DNA of 64,000 nt. Origin: Sceloporus undulatus. Lineage: Eukaryota; Chordata; Lepidosauria; Squamata; Phrynosomatidae. This document shows positions 32,820 to 44,706 of the stretch, piece after piece (within the stretch, counting starts at the first letter, position 1; every line of letters begins with the position of its first letter). A program made the position numbers and the translations under genes. The DNA lies in contig NC_056527.1 of NCBI RefSeq assembly GCF_019175285.1, positions 117,013,902 to 117,077,901 of the forward strand. The letters run 5' to 3'. The notes under the pieces were generated by a model, which made no database searches, was not told the DNA's origin, and saw only the letters and a list, made by a program, of their open reading frames with translations.

Positions 32820-33910
32820 GAGACCAAGAATGAGAAAGAGGATGAAACTGGGAGAGAAAGGGAGATATTTTAACCCTTGATCCATCTTGCTCTCCTGCCT
32901 CTGATGGAATATCATCTTACTGTCCCAGTTTGGTAAGAACAGTCCCAAGTAATCCTCTGCCATCCCAGTTTATCCAGCTGATTTTAAAATGTCCCAGTTT
33001 CTCTCTTCTCCTCCCTCTTTATCCTCAGTTTACTTCAGCAGCTGCAAACTGAGTTCAAAATGCAAAAGGAGTTTGCACTCAGTTAAGTCAGCATAGGGGA
33101 AATGCTGACAGGAGGACAGCAAAGAGGGGGTCATTCTAATTTCCCTGGGAAGAGTTCAGAGCTTCCAAGAAGGCATTTCTGTGTCCCCCAGCCAAACTTG
33201 TGAAGGTGGTGGGACTAAGAGAAGGGTCTCTCCTAAGGATTTCAGGGCCTGGGCAGACTCATATGGTCCTTAGGTAGACTGGACCCTATCCGTCCGTCTG
33301 TCCGTCCGTCCGTCAACCCATCTCCTTCCTGACCTGTTAATCCAAGAAATATAACTTCTTTGGTTCTTCTGGGATGTTGTTGTGTTCGTAAGTGTCAAAG
33401 ATTAAAACATTAAAATGATTTCTAGAACTAAGGGTAGTGTTAACATGCCAAAGAGAACATTATATTTATTGGCCAAGTGCAAATCATCCCATCTCCCTCT
33501 TGGATGCTTTTTGTGTAACATGGAAATATAGCAAGTGTTCAGTGCATACTTGTCCAGTCCGGCTGGGGACGATGGAGTCCAACACACCTGGAGGGGAACA
33601 GGAGGAGAAGGTTGCTCTAGACAGAGAGGGATGGACAGAACTCTCTGCTTGGCCTACTGCACAGGACCCTTTTGAAGATAGGTTTGTTTGACATTGCTGG
33701 GTGAAAGGCAGGTTAAAAATGTAACCAATAAAAACACTAGAGTTTTAAGATCCACCATTTGGAGTCTCATGGAATTAATCCAAAATAAGGAATCCAGAAC
33801 TAAAAGATTCATCTTGGTCACCAGAACTGATCCTTTCCACCAAACTACAAATCTGGTTACTCGAACCTCTGTTCATTTCTCTAGTATAATTTTAAAAGTA
33901 TGCAAAGCAA
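32820..33910. other. Region upstream of the GRK1-like start codon
   Basis: Polypyrimidine on the - strand just above the ATG, then a (TCCG)n/(CCGT)n tract at 33287-33313. No promoter motif can be asserted. Confidence 0.4.
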
Positions 33911-33911
33911 T

Positions 33912-34335
33912 CACAGAATCATAGAGTTGGAAGAGACCACTAGGGCCATCCAGTCCAACCCCATTTTGCCATGCAGGAACTCTCAATCAAAACATCCCCA
34001 TTGACAGATGGCCATCCAGCCTCTGCTTAAAAACCTCCGAGGAAGGAGTCTATTCCACTGTCGAACAGCCCTTACTGTCAGGAAGTTCCTCCTAATGTTG
34101 AGCTGGAATCTCTGTTCCTGTAGCTTGCATCCATTGCTCTGGGTCCTAGTCTCTGGAGCAGCAGAAAACAAGCTTGCTCCCTCCTGAATATGACATCCCT
34201 TTAAATATTTAAACAGGGCTATCATATCACCTCTTAACCTTCTCTTCTCCAGGATAAACATACCCAGCTCCCTATGTCATTCCTCATAAGACATGGTTTC
34301 CAGACCCTTCACCATTTTAGTCACCCTTCTTTAAT
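33912..34335 (-). mobile_element. CR1 LINE, ORF2 3' end plus UTR
   Basis: Reverse strand encodes LRGDMIALFKYLKGCHIQEG and FLTVRAVRQWNRL; UTR phrase AGAGTTGGAAGAGACCACTA. It has a small deletion relative to the 20.7 kb copy. Confidence 0.88.
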
Positions 34336-34798
34336 CACAAAAGGAAGATTAATTTCATAGCTGCTGTTGTTAAACTATTGGGGAGTCTGAAATCCTCAGC
34401 CGATCCACTCTGAATCCTGCTGCTCTAGAACATTGGATCCAGACAGTAGCAGCTGGCAGATTCCATGTCAGGCAGTAGTGAGTTTATTCCAGGATTTAAA
34501 AGCTAGCTTGAGGAGTTATCCATGGTGCTGAATGTAGTTTAGGATCAAAAGTTCAACACCTTGGTTGAGTAAGAGTATGTGTATGACTGGTTCAAAGTTT
34601 TTGTGGTTTAGTGGAGACTTGAACCTGGATTTTCCAAGTCCTAAACCACCTCTAACCACTAGTCTACACTGGTCAGTTGGGCCTCTGTTTGTCACAGAAC
34701 TGTTGAAAGCTGCTATACATGTGCTATACACACATACACCTGTGAACAGACCCATGACTTAAAACCTGGAAGGCAGATTGAGAGCACCTGGAGAAAAA

Positions 34799-35328
34799 TG
34801 AAGGGGAAGAGAAACCACGGGGATGTGGTGGTGAGGGTCTACTACAGACCTCCAAGCCAAACCGAAGACTTGGATGGTGCTTTCCTAGAACAGAAGACCA
34901 CACATTGAGAAAGAAGAGATGTAGCAGTAATGGGGGATTTCAACTATCCTGATATTTGTTGGATGTCAAACTGGCAAAAATGTAAGATCCAACAAATTCC
35001 TCACTTACCTTGCACACAATGTTATTGTCCAGAAGGTGGAAGAGGCAAGTAGGGGATTCTAGATCTGATTCTAAACAACAGTGATGGTCTGTTTAGTAGG
35101 GTAAAAAAGTGGGGGGATCCTTAGGTGGGAATGACCATGCAGTTTGTATTACAGCAGAAAGGGGAAGCCAAGTGAAGTCAGACAATTCCAGATTTTAAGT
35201 AAGCAGTACATGCGAAAGGGATCTGGGAATCTTAGTAGACCACCAGCTGAACACGAGTCAACAGTGTGATGAGGCAGCTTAAAAAGCTAATGTGATTCTA
35301 GGTTGCATCAATAGGAATATGGTGTCTG
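34799..35328 (+). mobile_element. CR1 LINE, endonuclease part joined to a later ORF2 part
   Basis: Reads VVVRVYYRPPSQTEDLDGAF and VAVMGDFNYPDICW (endonuclease, with the GDFN motif), then jumps to a later ORF2 segment (reads YMRKGSGNL). Several stops; internally deleted. Confidence 0.8.
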
Positions 35329-36027
35329 TAAATGAAAGGGGCCCCTAGGGGTCATCCATCCCTGCCCCATTCCTCTGTCCTGCATGCACACCTGGGGGGC
35401 TGCACATGCAAGGTTCCTCTAGGGGTCATCCATCCCAGCCCCATTCCTCTGTCCTGCATGGACACCTAGTAGGCTGTAAATGAAAGGGGTCCCTTAAGGG
35501 TCATCCATCCCTGCCCCATTCCTCTGTCCTGCATGCACACCCGGGGGGGCTGCACATGCAAGGGGTCCCTAGGGGGTCATCCATCCTAGCCCCATTCCTT
35601 TGTCCTGCATCGTCACCTAGGAAGCTGCAAAGGAAAGTGGCCCCTAGGGGTCATCCATCCCAGCCCCATTCCTCTGTCCTGCATGGACACCTGGGGGGAT
35701 GCAAATGCAAGGAGCCCCTAAGGGTCATCCATCCCAGCCCCATTCCTCTGTCCTACATGGACACCTGGGGGGACTGCACATGCAAGGGGCCCCTAGGGGT
35801 CATCCATCCCAGCCCCATTCCTCTGTCCTGCATGGACACCTGGGGGGCTGCACATGCAACGGGCCCCTAGGGGTCATCCATTGCAGCCCCATTCATCAGT
35901 CCTGCATGGACACCTAGGAGGCTGCAAAGGAAAGGGTCCCCTAAGGGTCATCCATACCTGCCCCATTCCTCTGTCCTGCATGGACACCTAGGAGTCTGCA
36001 AAGGAAAGGGGCCCCTAAGGGTCATCC
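35329..36027. repeat. Minisatellite, 74-76-bp unit, 10 copies
   Basis: The phrase GTCATCCATC occurs at 35351, 35425, 35500, 35576, 35650, 35724, 35799, 35873, 35947 and 36021, so the spacing is 74-76. Each unit also has CCCCATTCCTCTGTCCTGCA and GACACCTGGGG. Unit identity is high, so it is probably young or homogenised. Confidence 0.95.
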
Positions 36028-36039
36028 ATTCCATTTTAT

Positions 36040-36160
36040 TTAATAATAAAAATAATGAAAAAATAAATAAAAATAAAGACAGGGGTGTATATATTTAATA
36101 ATAAAAATAATGCATCCTGCATCCCCCACTCCTTCCCACCCCAGAATGCCTCTTGTGCTT

Positions 36161-36196
<36 letters not shown>

Positions 36197-36372
36197 TCAT
36201 CACTGTAAATGCCAGAAAAGGATGCGATTGTTATGCATTATTTTATGACTTTTAAAAGCAATTCAGAGCTGTCCCTGAATTAGCATGGATTCTCCAAGGA
36301 AAAAAGTGCCCTATTATTGTTCCCTTTCACTTTTATTAGCTGACTTCCAGCAAAGGGATACTGTTGCAAAGG

Positions 36373-36408
<36 letters not shown>

Positions 36409-36540
36409 TCCTCAGCAAAAAACACAACAAAACATGCGCTCATTTTGTATATATTTAATAATAAAAATAATGAAAACATAAATAAAAATAAAGACAGGGG
36501 TGTATATATTTAATAATAAAACTAATGGGGAAAAATACTG
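36040..36540. repeat. AT-rich stretch with a duplicated segment and microsatellites
   Basis: AATAATAAAAATAATGAAAA at about 36040 recurs near 36460, as does ATAAAGACAGGGGTGTATAT. Between them lie (AAT)n at 36163-36194 and (CA)n at 36379-36408. Confidence 0.75.
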
Positions 36541-37920
36541 CATTTGCAGTCCAAAAGCCACCCTGATTTGCCCTTTTGCCTTCTGTCACCTGTTGCATCC
36601 AGATTCCCCTTTTTCCTTCGGCTCTTTCCTTCTCCCCCTCCCCTCCGCTAAATAGGACCCTAGAAATGGGGGGGGGGAAACCCCTCGCTCCCCCGGAAGC
36701 ACAAAGGTCAGGATGCCACCAAAGCCTCCAAAGGGCATGTGCAAATATGTCGATGCAAAATGCGAAAGACAAAAGGAAGGCGCTGGTGTAGTAGACAGTT
36801 CTGCTATGCATGGTTTCGCATCACGCAAATCGCAACTTTCGCGCAATTGTAGCGCTAACATAACATTACGGGGGAATGACGGAAAAGCAAGCAATGTGGT
36901 AAGACATTGTGCGAAACAGTCATTTCACAATGTTCTTTACACTTCCTTAGCGCAATTGCAGGGTCCAAAATTTGAGTCTGATAAACTCCTTAATCACGGA
37001 GTTCCTCTATGCTTTTCCCTCTCCTTTTCATGTTTAATAATAATAAAGAACAGGAAGGGAAAGGGAGGCAGAAGGTACAAGATGGAAGCTACTAATTAAA
37101 AGCACAATAGGTCTTGGAAGCCTTAGACAGGCTGGTGCCACCATTGTGTTTTAATGGTTTGGTTTTCAACATGCCTGGAGATGAGGTCTGAAAAAGACAG
37201 CCAACTGCAGAAAAGTTAGAATGCAATAAATCAACAGCTACCTCATCTAGATTCTCTGTAAGCCATTATGAAAGACTGATCTACATTCTAGGCTAAATGG
37301 GTAGTATAGAAACAAACATAGGGTTTAAAAATGACATACTGATAGGATATCAAGCTGTGTCCCAGTGACATTAATTCAGGTTACTGGAAACTAAGGGGTT
37401 GTAGACACAGCCCCTTAGGGGTGGCAGGATAGCACCCCTTTCCTAGCCGGATTGGGGCCGCAGCAACCACACGCCATGGGCCCAATCTGACATTTCCATG
37501 GTGCAAAAAGGAGCCGCAAAAAATGCCTCCTTTTTGCAATGTGGAAAGGATGCCATAGCCACTGGCACCGCAGCTTTTCGGTGCTCCTTTGGCACAGTGT
37601 GTGTACATGCTGCAGCAAGAGAGCACTATGAGGCCTCCCACTGTGTGGTGGGGGGTACAGCATCATGCTGACCTGGAGCGGAGTCAGGGCATGTGGTATG
37701 TGGATGCTATGCCCTCACTCCACCCCGATGTTGATGTTTAGTGCCAGTCTGTTGAGGCTCTAAGTGCATACAGTAGACTTCTAAACTGGAAGATTACTTC
37801 TCCCATCATCTCCAGCCAGCAAAGCCATTGGCTGGAGATGGTGGGCACTGTGATCCAATGCATCTGGAGGGTGCCATATTGGGGAAGGCTAGTTCTGACC
37901 TTTTCTCAGAGGTATTTAGT
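36541..37920. other. Intergenic, no gene
   Basis: A decayed element at about 36800-36990 ends in CTGATAAACTCCTTAATC, like the GAGTTTATC family. Around 37395-37660 there is GC-rich unique-looking DNA. No conserved frame found. Confidence 0.4.
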
Positions 37921-37924
37921 GGTG

Positions 37925-38000
37925 GATTCCTACAACTGACAGGAGACTAGATGTCTCTTTGGAGATCTCTTCCAGTGCTATGGTTCTATGATTCTGTGTC
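37925..38000 (+). mobile_element. CR1/L2-type LINE 3' end
   Basis: GGAGATCTCTTCCAGTGCTA followed by TGGTTCTATGATTCTGTG, a short 3' terminus. Confidence 0.6.
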
Positions 38001-38163
38001 CAAGAGCATGGAAAAGTTATATTTTGACTACAACGTCTGCTCCACCAACTAACAGAGGTACTTCCTGAACAAACAGATTGTATTTCTGTGTGTGTATATA
38101 TATATATTGCTCTGGTATCCACAATTGTGAACTGAATTTGACCAATGTCATATATACAATTAG

Positions 38164-38372
38164 GGTCCATCTACACTGTAGAGGTAATGCAGTTTGACAC
38201 CACTTTAAGTGCTGTAGCTCCATCCTATGGAGTCCTGAGATTTGTAGTTTTACAAGGTCTTTCGCCTTCCCTGCCAGAGAGTGCTGATGCATCACCAAAC
38301 TACAAATCCCAAGATGCTGTTAAAATGTCATGACTCTATCCTGCATTATTTCTACAGTGTAGATATACCCTT
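38164..38372. mobile_element. Complete palindromic MITE, ACACTGTAGAAATAA family
   Basis: AGGGTCCATCTACACTGTAG to TTTCTACAGTGTAGATATAC. The centre GCATCACCAAACTACAAATC is the site that took the nested insertion in the 10.5 kb copy. Confidence 0.85.
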
Positions 38373-38374
38373 AG

Positions 38375-39179
38375 ACTGAAAGCTTGAACATTTCCATGCA
38401 AGTCTGGGATCGACTGGCAGACTTCATCTTTTTTTTTCCTCCAGAAAAAGGTTGGAACTTGGTGTGTAACAAACTGTAAGGATTTTTGGCATCACCAAGA
38501 CTTTTGTTTCATTCAGACAACACAATCCTCAACATCAAACCAAGCAACACCAGTAAAATTTTATGTACACACACACCACACCTTGAACCCAGTTTATTTC
38601 TGCTACTGTTCTGGATGTTGGCAAAGTTATTCCAGTTTCAAGCAGTTCTTTTCCCTGGTTAAGCAAACCAAGCTGCCTTTTAAACTTTTAATATCTGCTT
38701 TGCAAAGCACACAGACACACAGTTCCCTGGCTAGACTGTAAAATGTTCATTTTATAAGGAAATGTGGCATCTTTGTGTATAAATATATATAAGAAGCAAC
38801 ACTTCTAGATTAACTGGGCAACCCTGGGGAGTCCTGCACTGGAGTCAGTCCCATTGCTGACAATGAGACTTCTCTACTCTAAAGCCATATTGCAGGAGGC
38901 TTCAGGCCTTGAATCCACGTCTCTTTGCCACCCACACATTGCTCTTCAAACTGGGGCACAGGACTGTTTGATCTCTCTCTCATTCACAGACACATACTAT
39001 ATTTAGGCACTCATATATAGACCCACATTAAAAATTAAAAACCTGGATCCTCCCTGTACTGCCAGCCTGTTCTTCCGATTGGGAATGTCACTGCCCTAGT
39101 CATCTGCCTTCATGTTATATTATTTATTAGCTGCATTTAAATCCTGCCTTTTTTCCTCATGCGCTCCATGCTTTTAGTT
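38375..39179. other. Intergenic, no element recognised
   Basis: No gene, no clear repeat. Base composition is ordinary. Confidence 0.4.
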
Positions 39180-39360
39180 CTTATTTTATTTATTTACTTC
39201 ATTTGTATGCCGCCGTTCTCCCAGAAGGGACCCAAAGCGGCTCACAGATCAAAGCAACAAGTTAAAAACATCACACTAAAACTGAAAACAATTAAAGTCA
39301 TCTAAAACATTACAAAATTACATTTAAAACATACAAAAGTTAAAAGACGTAACTAAAACA
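39180..39360 (-). mobile_element. L2-like LINE 3' tail
   Basis: TTTATTTACTTCATTTGTAT, GCCGCCGTTCTCCCAGAAGG and GACCCAAAGCGGCTCACAG, a reversed LINE end. Confidence 0.65.
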
Positions 39361-39413
39361 CTCATGCGTTTATCCTCACAACAACAGCCCTGTGAGGAAG
39401 GTCAAGACAGAGG

Positions 39414-39642
39414 GTGTTGCCACACTGCAGAATGAATGCACTTTGACTCTGCTTTAACTGCCATGCCTCCATCCCATGGAATCCTGGGATTTGTACTGTA
39501 GTTTGATGTGGCACCAGAGCTCTCTGACCAAGAAGGCTAAATGTCTCACAAAACAACAAATCTCAGTGTTCTGTAGCATTGAGCCAGAGCAATTAAATTA
39601 GTGTCAAACTGCAATAATTCTGGAGTGCAGATGCAGCCAGAG
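39414..39642. mobile_element. Palindromic MITE, ACACTGTAGAAATAA family, diverged
   Basis: TGCCACACTGCAGAATGAAT to AATTCTGGAGTGCAGATGCA with paired interior arms. Confidence 0.75.
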
Positions 39643-40114
39643 AAACAGTGACAGAGTTGAAGCCACTCAAGAGGAGTCTGATGGCTCAGTTGGGATTAAA
39701 ACCCACTCTTTCTTCCTTCTACAACTTGAGGTCCATACTTCTATCCTCACAAGAACAGCCCTGTGAGGTAGGCCAAGAGATCTGTGGCCATTCAAAATGA
39801 GTCTTGTAACTCTTCAGGGATTAGAACCTGAATCTGCCAAATCCTGGTCCAGTATTCTAACTGCTAGGCTGGGCTGACTTTCTTCTTGCCTTCCACACCA
39901 ACACCAGCTTGATATCTTTGGATTTTGTGCAAATCCCCCCTGGCTCCCACTTATTGCAAAGGCCTATTGCTGGAGGAGTAATTAAGTCTTTGCCAGAGCA
40001 TCTCAGTTGCTCATTGTGAGAGTGATGCGGATTAACCCAAGTGAACCGGGACAAGGTGAACGTGCCTTTTGGAGATGGCTCAGGGAGAGGAAACCTTTAG
40101 GAACCTTTAGGGAC

Positions 40115-40188
40115 ACCAATTTATAATGCCATTGTATTTAATGGGACTTGAGCCTCCATCGATTTTGTTATTCAAGGGCCCGCTGTAT
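40115..40188 (+). mobile_element. Truncated Tigger-like MITE (right end)
   Basis: TTTAATGGGACTTGAGCCTC and TTCAAGGGCCCGCTG before TA. Confidence 0.7.
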
Positions 40189-40694
40189 GACCCAGCGTTG
40201 AAGAAAGTGGCAAGTAGTGGAACATGCAAAAATGAAACCAGCAATTGCAAGAGCAGCCTCTCTAATGGAAATTTCCAAAGCTGTGCTGGTAAGAATGGCT
40301 GCTGAATACTTGGCCTGGGCTCTCTCTCTCTCAGGGTTAAATACGTGAGGGTTAAATAATGCACTATTTAGATTCTTGATTTTGACTTAGGACCAAGCTC
40401 CTTGGTATCTTTGGGGAGTGAAATCTATGATCAGCGCTTGTAAATGAAAAATGCAGGCCATGAAACTAACTGATCCTGGAGGAAAGGAAGTCTTTCATCC
40501 TTCCCTCCATGAGCCTCCATAGTTTTTGGAGAGAAAAGGTCTCTTTGGATGGGGCAAGTGGGCATTAAAGTGGGGTTTCATGCAAAGGTAAAGGGCTGTC
40601 CATGTAAAATGTTGTCCGAGTGAAATACCATCCATGTAAAGTGCCAGCAGAGTAAACTGTTGTTCACATGAAGTGCCAGCAATATAAAAATGGG

Positions 40695-40812
40695 TGAGTT
40701 GCACTCTCTCAGACTCAGAGGAAGGCAATGGCAAACTCTCGCTGAAGAAACATGCCAAGAAAACCTTATGAAAGAGTTTGCTTTAGAGTTGTTATCAGTC
40801 AAAAATGACTTG
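40695..40812 (+). mobile_element. tRNA-derived SINE, body only
   Basis: GCACTCTCTCAGACTCAGAG, GGCAATGGCAAACTCTCGCT and GTCAAAAATGACTTGGAGTC. The head is missing. Confidence 0.7.
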
Positions 40813-40814
40813 GA

Positions 40815-41765
40815 GTCACATGGCAAAAATAAATACAAAATGCCATCATCTTAAAGCTCTAACCGTGCAAAGTGCCATCATTGTGAAGGGCTGTGGAAAG
40901 TGATGCATATCAGGTACCGAACTAGGAAAAAAATGATTTTTGAGCAATAATGCCCAAAATATCTCTGCCAAGCATGCACACTAGCCCAGTCCCTCCCACC
41001 CGACACGTTCTGCCCCCAATGCGCACAGCTCTTGATACTAACACGGCCATACCATTTGGAGATGCTTCTTCTGCACAATGTGGAAGAAATATCAATGTTT
41101 TTGGGCTGCAATGCCAGAACATTCCCATGCTCTGGCCGAACCCGGTCTTGACACCTACACTGTTGTCAACACGTCCTCAACTTTTTTTCACCCGTGGAAC
41201 ATTGGAGGCTTGCCAGAGCTTGCCGCACGGCAGCTAAACCGGGCATCCAAGGCCACTGTGTATACTGGTTATGGCTAGTAGGCCAGTTCCTTTGGCAAAT
41301 GTGTTTGTTAAAAAAGCATGTCTGCTTATAGCTTTGTTTCCGCTGCACCGGCGGGAGAGGGCTGTCTCTTTGTGTGTGTGTAACACACAAATGCATGCAC
41401 ACGTGGGTGCCAAGGCAAGAGTTGGGGCAGGGGGACATGAGTGCCCCCCGTTGAGGCTGGGTTGGGGGCTGGGAATGACCTGTCCAATCCCATTAGGGCA
41501 GAGCTAGCAAAACCATTGATAATCTCCCTTGTAAGCAGCTTTTGTGGCCTAAACGTGGCTCTTCCAATGGAGGGAGGGCATCGTGCAGGATCTGACCCCC
41601 TCCCATGTAAAGGCTTCCCACTGAGTTGCTCTTGCAAAGGCTTCTGGGGGGAAACCCATCAAGATGGTGGTTGTGTTGCATAGAAATGATCCCCACTGCT
41701 TTCTTTGCGCTCAGAGCATTTCTATAAAGCAGGGTTGGGGTGGGGACTTAAAGCCTTTCTAATGT
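40815..41765. other. Intergenic, no gene
   Basis: GC-richer DNA, no recognised element or protein. Frames on both strands are short and unlike any family I know. Confidence 0.4.
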
Positions 41766-41767
41766 TG

Positions 41768-41946
41768 TGAAGTCGAAGGCTTTCATGGCCATCATCCATA
41801 GTTTTTTGTGGGTTTTTCGGGCTATGAGGCCATGTTCTAGAAGAGTGCATCCCCTGAAGATGCCCATAGCCACAGATGCTGGTGAAACGTCAGGAATAAA
41901 CTCTTCTAGAACATGGCCACATAGCCTGAAAAACCCACAAAAAACT
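41768..41946. mobile_element. Palindromic MITE (AAACGTCAGGAATGAACTC family), copy 1
   Basis: Left arm GTCGAAGGCTTTCATGGCC and TTTTTTGTGGGTTTTTCGGG; right arm GAAACGTCAGGAATAAACTC and GAAAAACCCACAAAAAAC. About 75-base arms around a spacer. Three more copies are in this window. Confidence 0.8.
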
Positions 41947-42099
41947 TTCTGATGTTGTCAGTTCACTGCCCTAGCCAGCATCAAGGATGATGGGAGTTGA
42001 AGTCTAGCTACCTTTGAGGCCCCAAAGTTGCTCACCTTTGCTCAAGGGTTGCTTTGTTGTTTTGCAGTTGTACTGAGAAAACCTGTTGGTTACTCTTGC

Positions 42100-42530
42100 C
42101 TAGAGTTTCTCATGGAATCAATTAGTATATTATAAGAAACTCTGTTACTCCAACCATACAAGATGAAGAGTGATGGGATATTAGGGAAAGGGTGGATGCC
42201 AGATTCTTGTAGGAATAACATATAGGATAAGAAAACTGTAGTGAATTACTTCAACCATTCAAAATGGTGTGTGATGGGCTGTTAGGAAAAGGAAAAGGAT
42301 GGATGCCAGATTCTTGGAGGATTAACAATGATTCACAAAGAAGATACGGATGAGATATTAATAAGGAATTACAGGGCTACTTCATTACTACACAATGACT
42401 ATAGAATATTTACTACTACTCAGCAAACAGGCTGAGGAACCATATCTTCCGGATGATTCACGGGGACCAGAGTGGATTTTTGATAAAAAGACAATGAAGG
42501 AGTAATGTAAGAATGGTCCTGAATATTATT
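42100..42530. other. Probable LINE-derived stretch, direction unclear
   Basis: Contains an internal direct repeat: GGATGCCAGATTCTTGTAGG at 42192 and GGATGCCAGATTCTTGGAGG at 42300, and CAACCATTCAAAATGGTGTG mirrors CAACCATACAAGATGAAGAG. Adjacent to an L1 fragment; identity unsure. Confidence 0.4.
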
Positions 42531-42800
42531 GAATAAAACGAAAAAAGGCCAGTCTGATTTTTTTTCAATGCAGAGAAGGCATTTGACAATACAGTAATTG
42601 CCGGAATTGTTTATTTCAAGTGTGGGAGAGAATGGACTTTGGTGAAAATATCATCCTGGCAATAAAGACAATAGTTCAAAAAGCCTAGATTTTGCTAAAT
42701 GGCAACCCAATGATGGCAACTGAGGTACAAAAGGGAACGATGCAAGGATGTCCCTTTTTCTTTGGCTGTTGGAGACTTTTTGAGAGACATCAGACTAGCA
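42530..42800 (+). mobile_element. L1 LINE reverse transcriptase fragment, decayed
   Basis: The + strand reads FNAEKAFDN, then GTMQGCPFF-like residues (from AGGGAACGATGCAAGGATGTCC), the L1 pattern DAEKAFD followed by GTRQGCPLSP. Stops and shifts are frequent. Confidence 0.65.
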
Positions 42801-42877
42801 GACTTACACATAGGTGAATCCCATTAATGTCATGGGTCTACTCTAGTAGGGAATACCTGCCTGGATGATCTCTGGGC

Positions 42878-43165
42878 TAACTGAAAAGGATGAGAGCAAT
42901 GATAGCCTTGTTTAAATATTTGAAGGGATGTCAAATTGAGGATGAAGCCATTTTTTTGCGGCTGTTCCAGAGACTAGGACACAAAGCAATGGATGCAAAC
43001 TATAGGAAAAGAGCTTCCACCTCAACATTAGGAAGAACTTTCTGAGAATAGGAGCTGTTTAAATGTGGAAGAAGCTGCCTTTTATAGTCTGATGGAGTCT
43101 CTTTCTTTGGAGGTTTTTCGGGGACTTCACTGTTTGTGTATTCCTGCATGAACTAGGTAATAATA
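42878..43165 (+). mobile_element. CR1 LINE, ORF2 3' end
   Basis: Reads AMIALFKYLKGCQIEDEA and (after shifts) ANYRKRASTSTLGRT-like DNA equal to the reverse of other copies, followed by GGTTTTTCGGGGACTTCAC and ATTCCTGCATGAACTAGG. Confidence 0.8.
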
Positions 43166-43250
43166 ATAATAATAATAATTTTTATTTATAGACCGCTATT
43201 CCGCAGTGATCATAGCGGTGTACAGTAAAATTGCAAAACAATACAAAAAA
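43158..43250 (-). mobile_element. L2-like LINE 3' tail with (AAT)n
   Basis: (AAT)n at 43159-43180 then TTTTTATTTATAGACCGCTATT and ATAGCGGTGTACAGTAAAAT. The same end lies forward at 47.88-47.94 kb. Confidence 0.65.
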
Positions 43251-43252
43251 TT

Positions 43253-43547
43253 GCAAGGCCTCTCTCTCCCCCTCAAGATGGTGGTTGGAGGAGGGCTCTT
43301 TGTCTTCCAGGCCTGGCCTCTCTCCCCCTCAAGATGGTGGTTGGAGGAGGGCTCTTTGTCTTCCAGGCCTGGCCTCTCTCCCCCTCAAGGTGGTGGTTGG
43401 AGGAGGGCTCTTTGTCTTCCAGGCCTGGCCTCTCTCCCCCTCAAGGTGGTGGTTGGAGGAGGGCTCTTTGTCTTCCAGGCCTGGCCTCTCTCCCCCTCAA
43501 GATGGTGGTTGGAGGAGGGCTCTTTGTCTTCCAGGCCNNNNNNNNNN
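43253..43547. repeat. Tandem 56-bp repeat, 5 copies, ending in an N gap
   Basis: Units GGCCTCTCTCCCCCTCAAGA plus TGGTGGTTGGAGGAGGGCTC plus TTTGTCTTCCAGGCCT. The phrase CTCAAG(A/G)TGGTGG starts about 43273 and recurs every 56 bases. Ten Ns at 43538-43547 hide the right border, so copy number is a minimum. Confidence 0.95.
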
Positions 43548-43559
43548 AGGCCTGGAATC

Positions 43560-44020
43560 TGATTTGTTTTGGTAGCTTCCAAAATGCAACAAATAGCAAA
43601 GCACAGCATAGGAAGCAAAACAGACCAAACTACCTCTTCCCATATCAGTTGCCGTCTTTCCGCTTCTCAGAGCTTAGAAAGGTTTTGGGTTTTTTGGAGT
43701 ACCAACTGGAGCAGCATCCCTTCCTCTGGCATGAGCACAGCTTGGCCAAGTAACTTTTTGGACTACAATTCCCAGTATCCCTCCAGCTGGCTATGCCATA
43801 ATGAACTTTGTAGTTCATTACAAAGCAAACATGCAAATATGATATGCATAGACACTTCAGTGGTTCTTGCAAGGAATTTGCAAGATCTGGTAATGGAAGA
43901 AATTTCACAAATGGATAGAATTATCTTTCATTAAAGGGGGCTAAGAGAGAGAGATTGAGAGATTTAAATACAAACAAACTTTTTGACAAGTTTGGTCTGG
44001 GTCCTAGCTAGACAGGGTTA

Positions 44021-44051
<31 letters not shown>

Positions 44052-44705
44052 TTAGAGCAGATAACAAAAATAAATTTATAAGGGGATTAGCAAAATGTTA
44101 GGCCTTCTGCTTTCTTTGCAGTCGCTTGAAATAAAAATGACACGCACATGCGCACACGCGCGCACACACACTTCCTTTTAAAGAAAGCGAATTTAATTTT
44201 ATCCATTAATTCCCTATCAGCTTAAATACCGCACAGGGTGGCCTATATTTCATTAATCTCTCCCCTCCTCCCCTCGGCTCCTGGGGTCCTTTGGATACCT
44301 TAAATAAACCTTGAGGTGTATTTAAAATGACAACCACATAGCTACATTTTAATACACATCTTTTAAAAAATACTCTAAGGAAATAGCCTGTTGCGTATTT
44401 TCTCCATCTGCGCAGAGAGAAATGGATGGGAGAAGCAAAGAGATACCCACCTTTTTCCTTTTATGCTCCATCTCGCCTCCTCTCTTGCCTGAAATTATGA
44501 AGTTATATAATCTTTTTACACCTTCGAATGAATGTACTATTGGGTGGAAATACTCTTTGCTCATTCCCAAGGTCTGTTATTTCTATTGTTTATGAGTTTG
44601 TTATTTGATAAAACTTAATACATTTTTTAAAAAAGCCAAAGCTGCAAATGTAGAGGGCTAACTGTAATTTTAATTGAAAGACCTGTCTGAATAAAAAACA
44701 TATTG
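43560..44705. other. Intergenic, no gene
   Basis: Holds (ACAT)n at 44022-44045 and a CA/CG alternating tract at 44139-44171. No conserved frame. Confidence 0.45.
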
Positions 44706-44706
44706 G

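Noticed and set aside
35556-35917. Open frames of 72-104 codons with repeated HPSQPHSSVLHGHL
   Set aside because: They are translations of the 74-bp minisatellite, kept open by unit phase; no start context or homology.
43206-43753. Frames of 114-139 codons with repeated GGGLFVFQAWPLSPSRWWLE
   Set aside because: Product of the 56-bp tandem repeat read in several frames, crossing an N gap.
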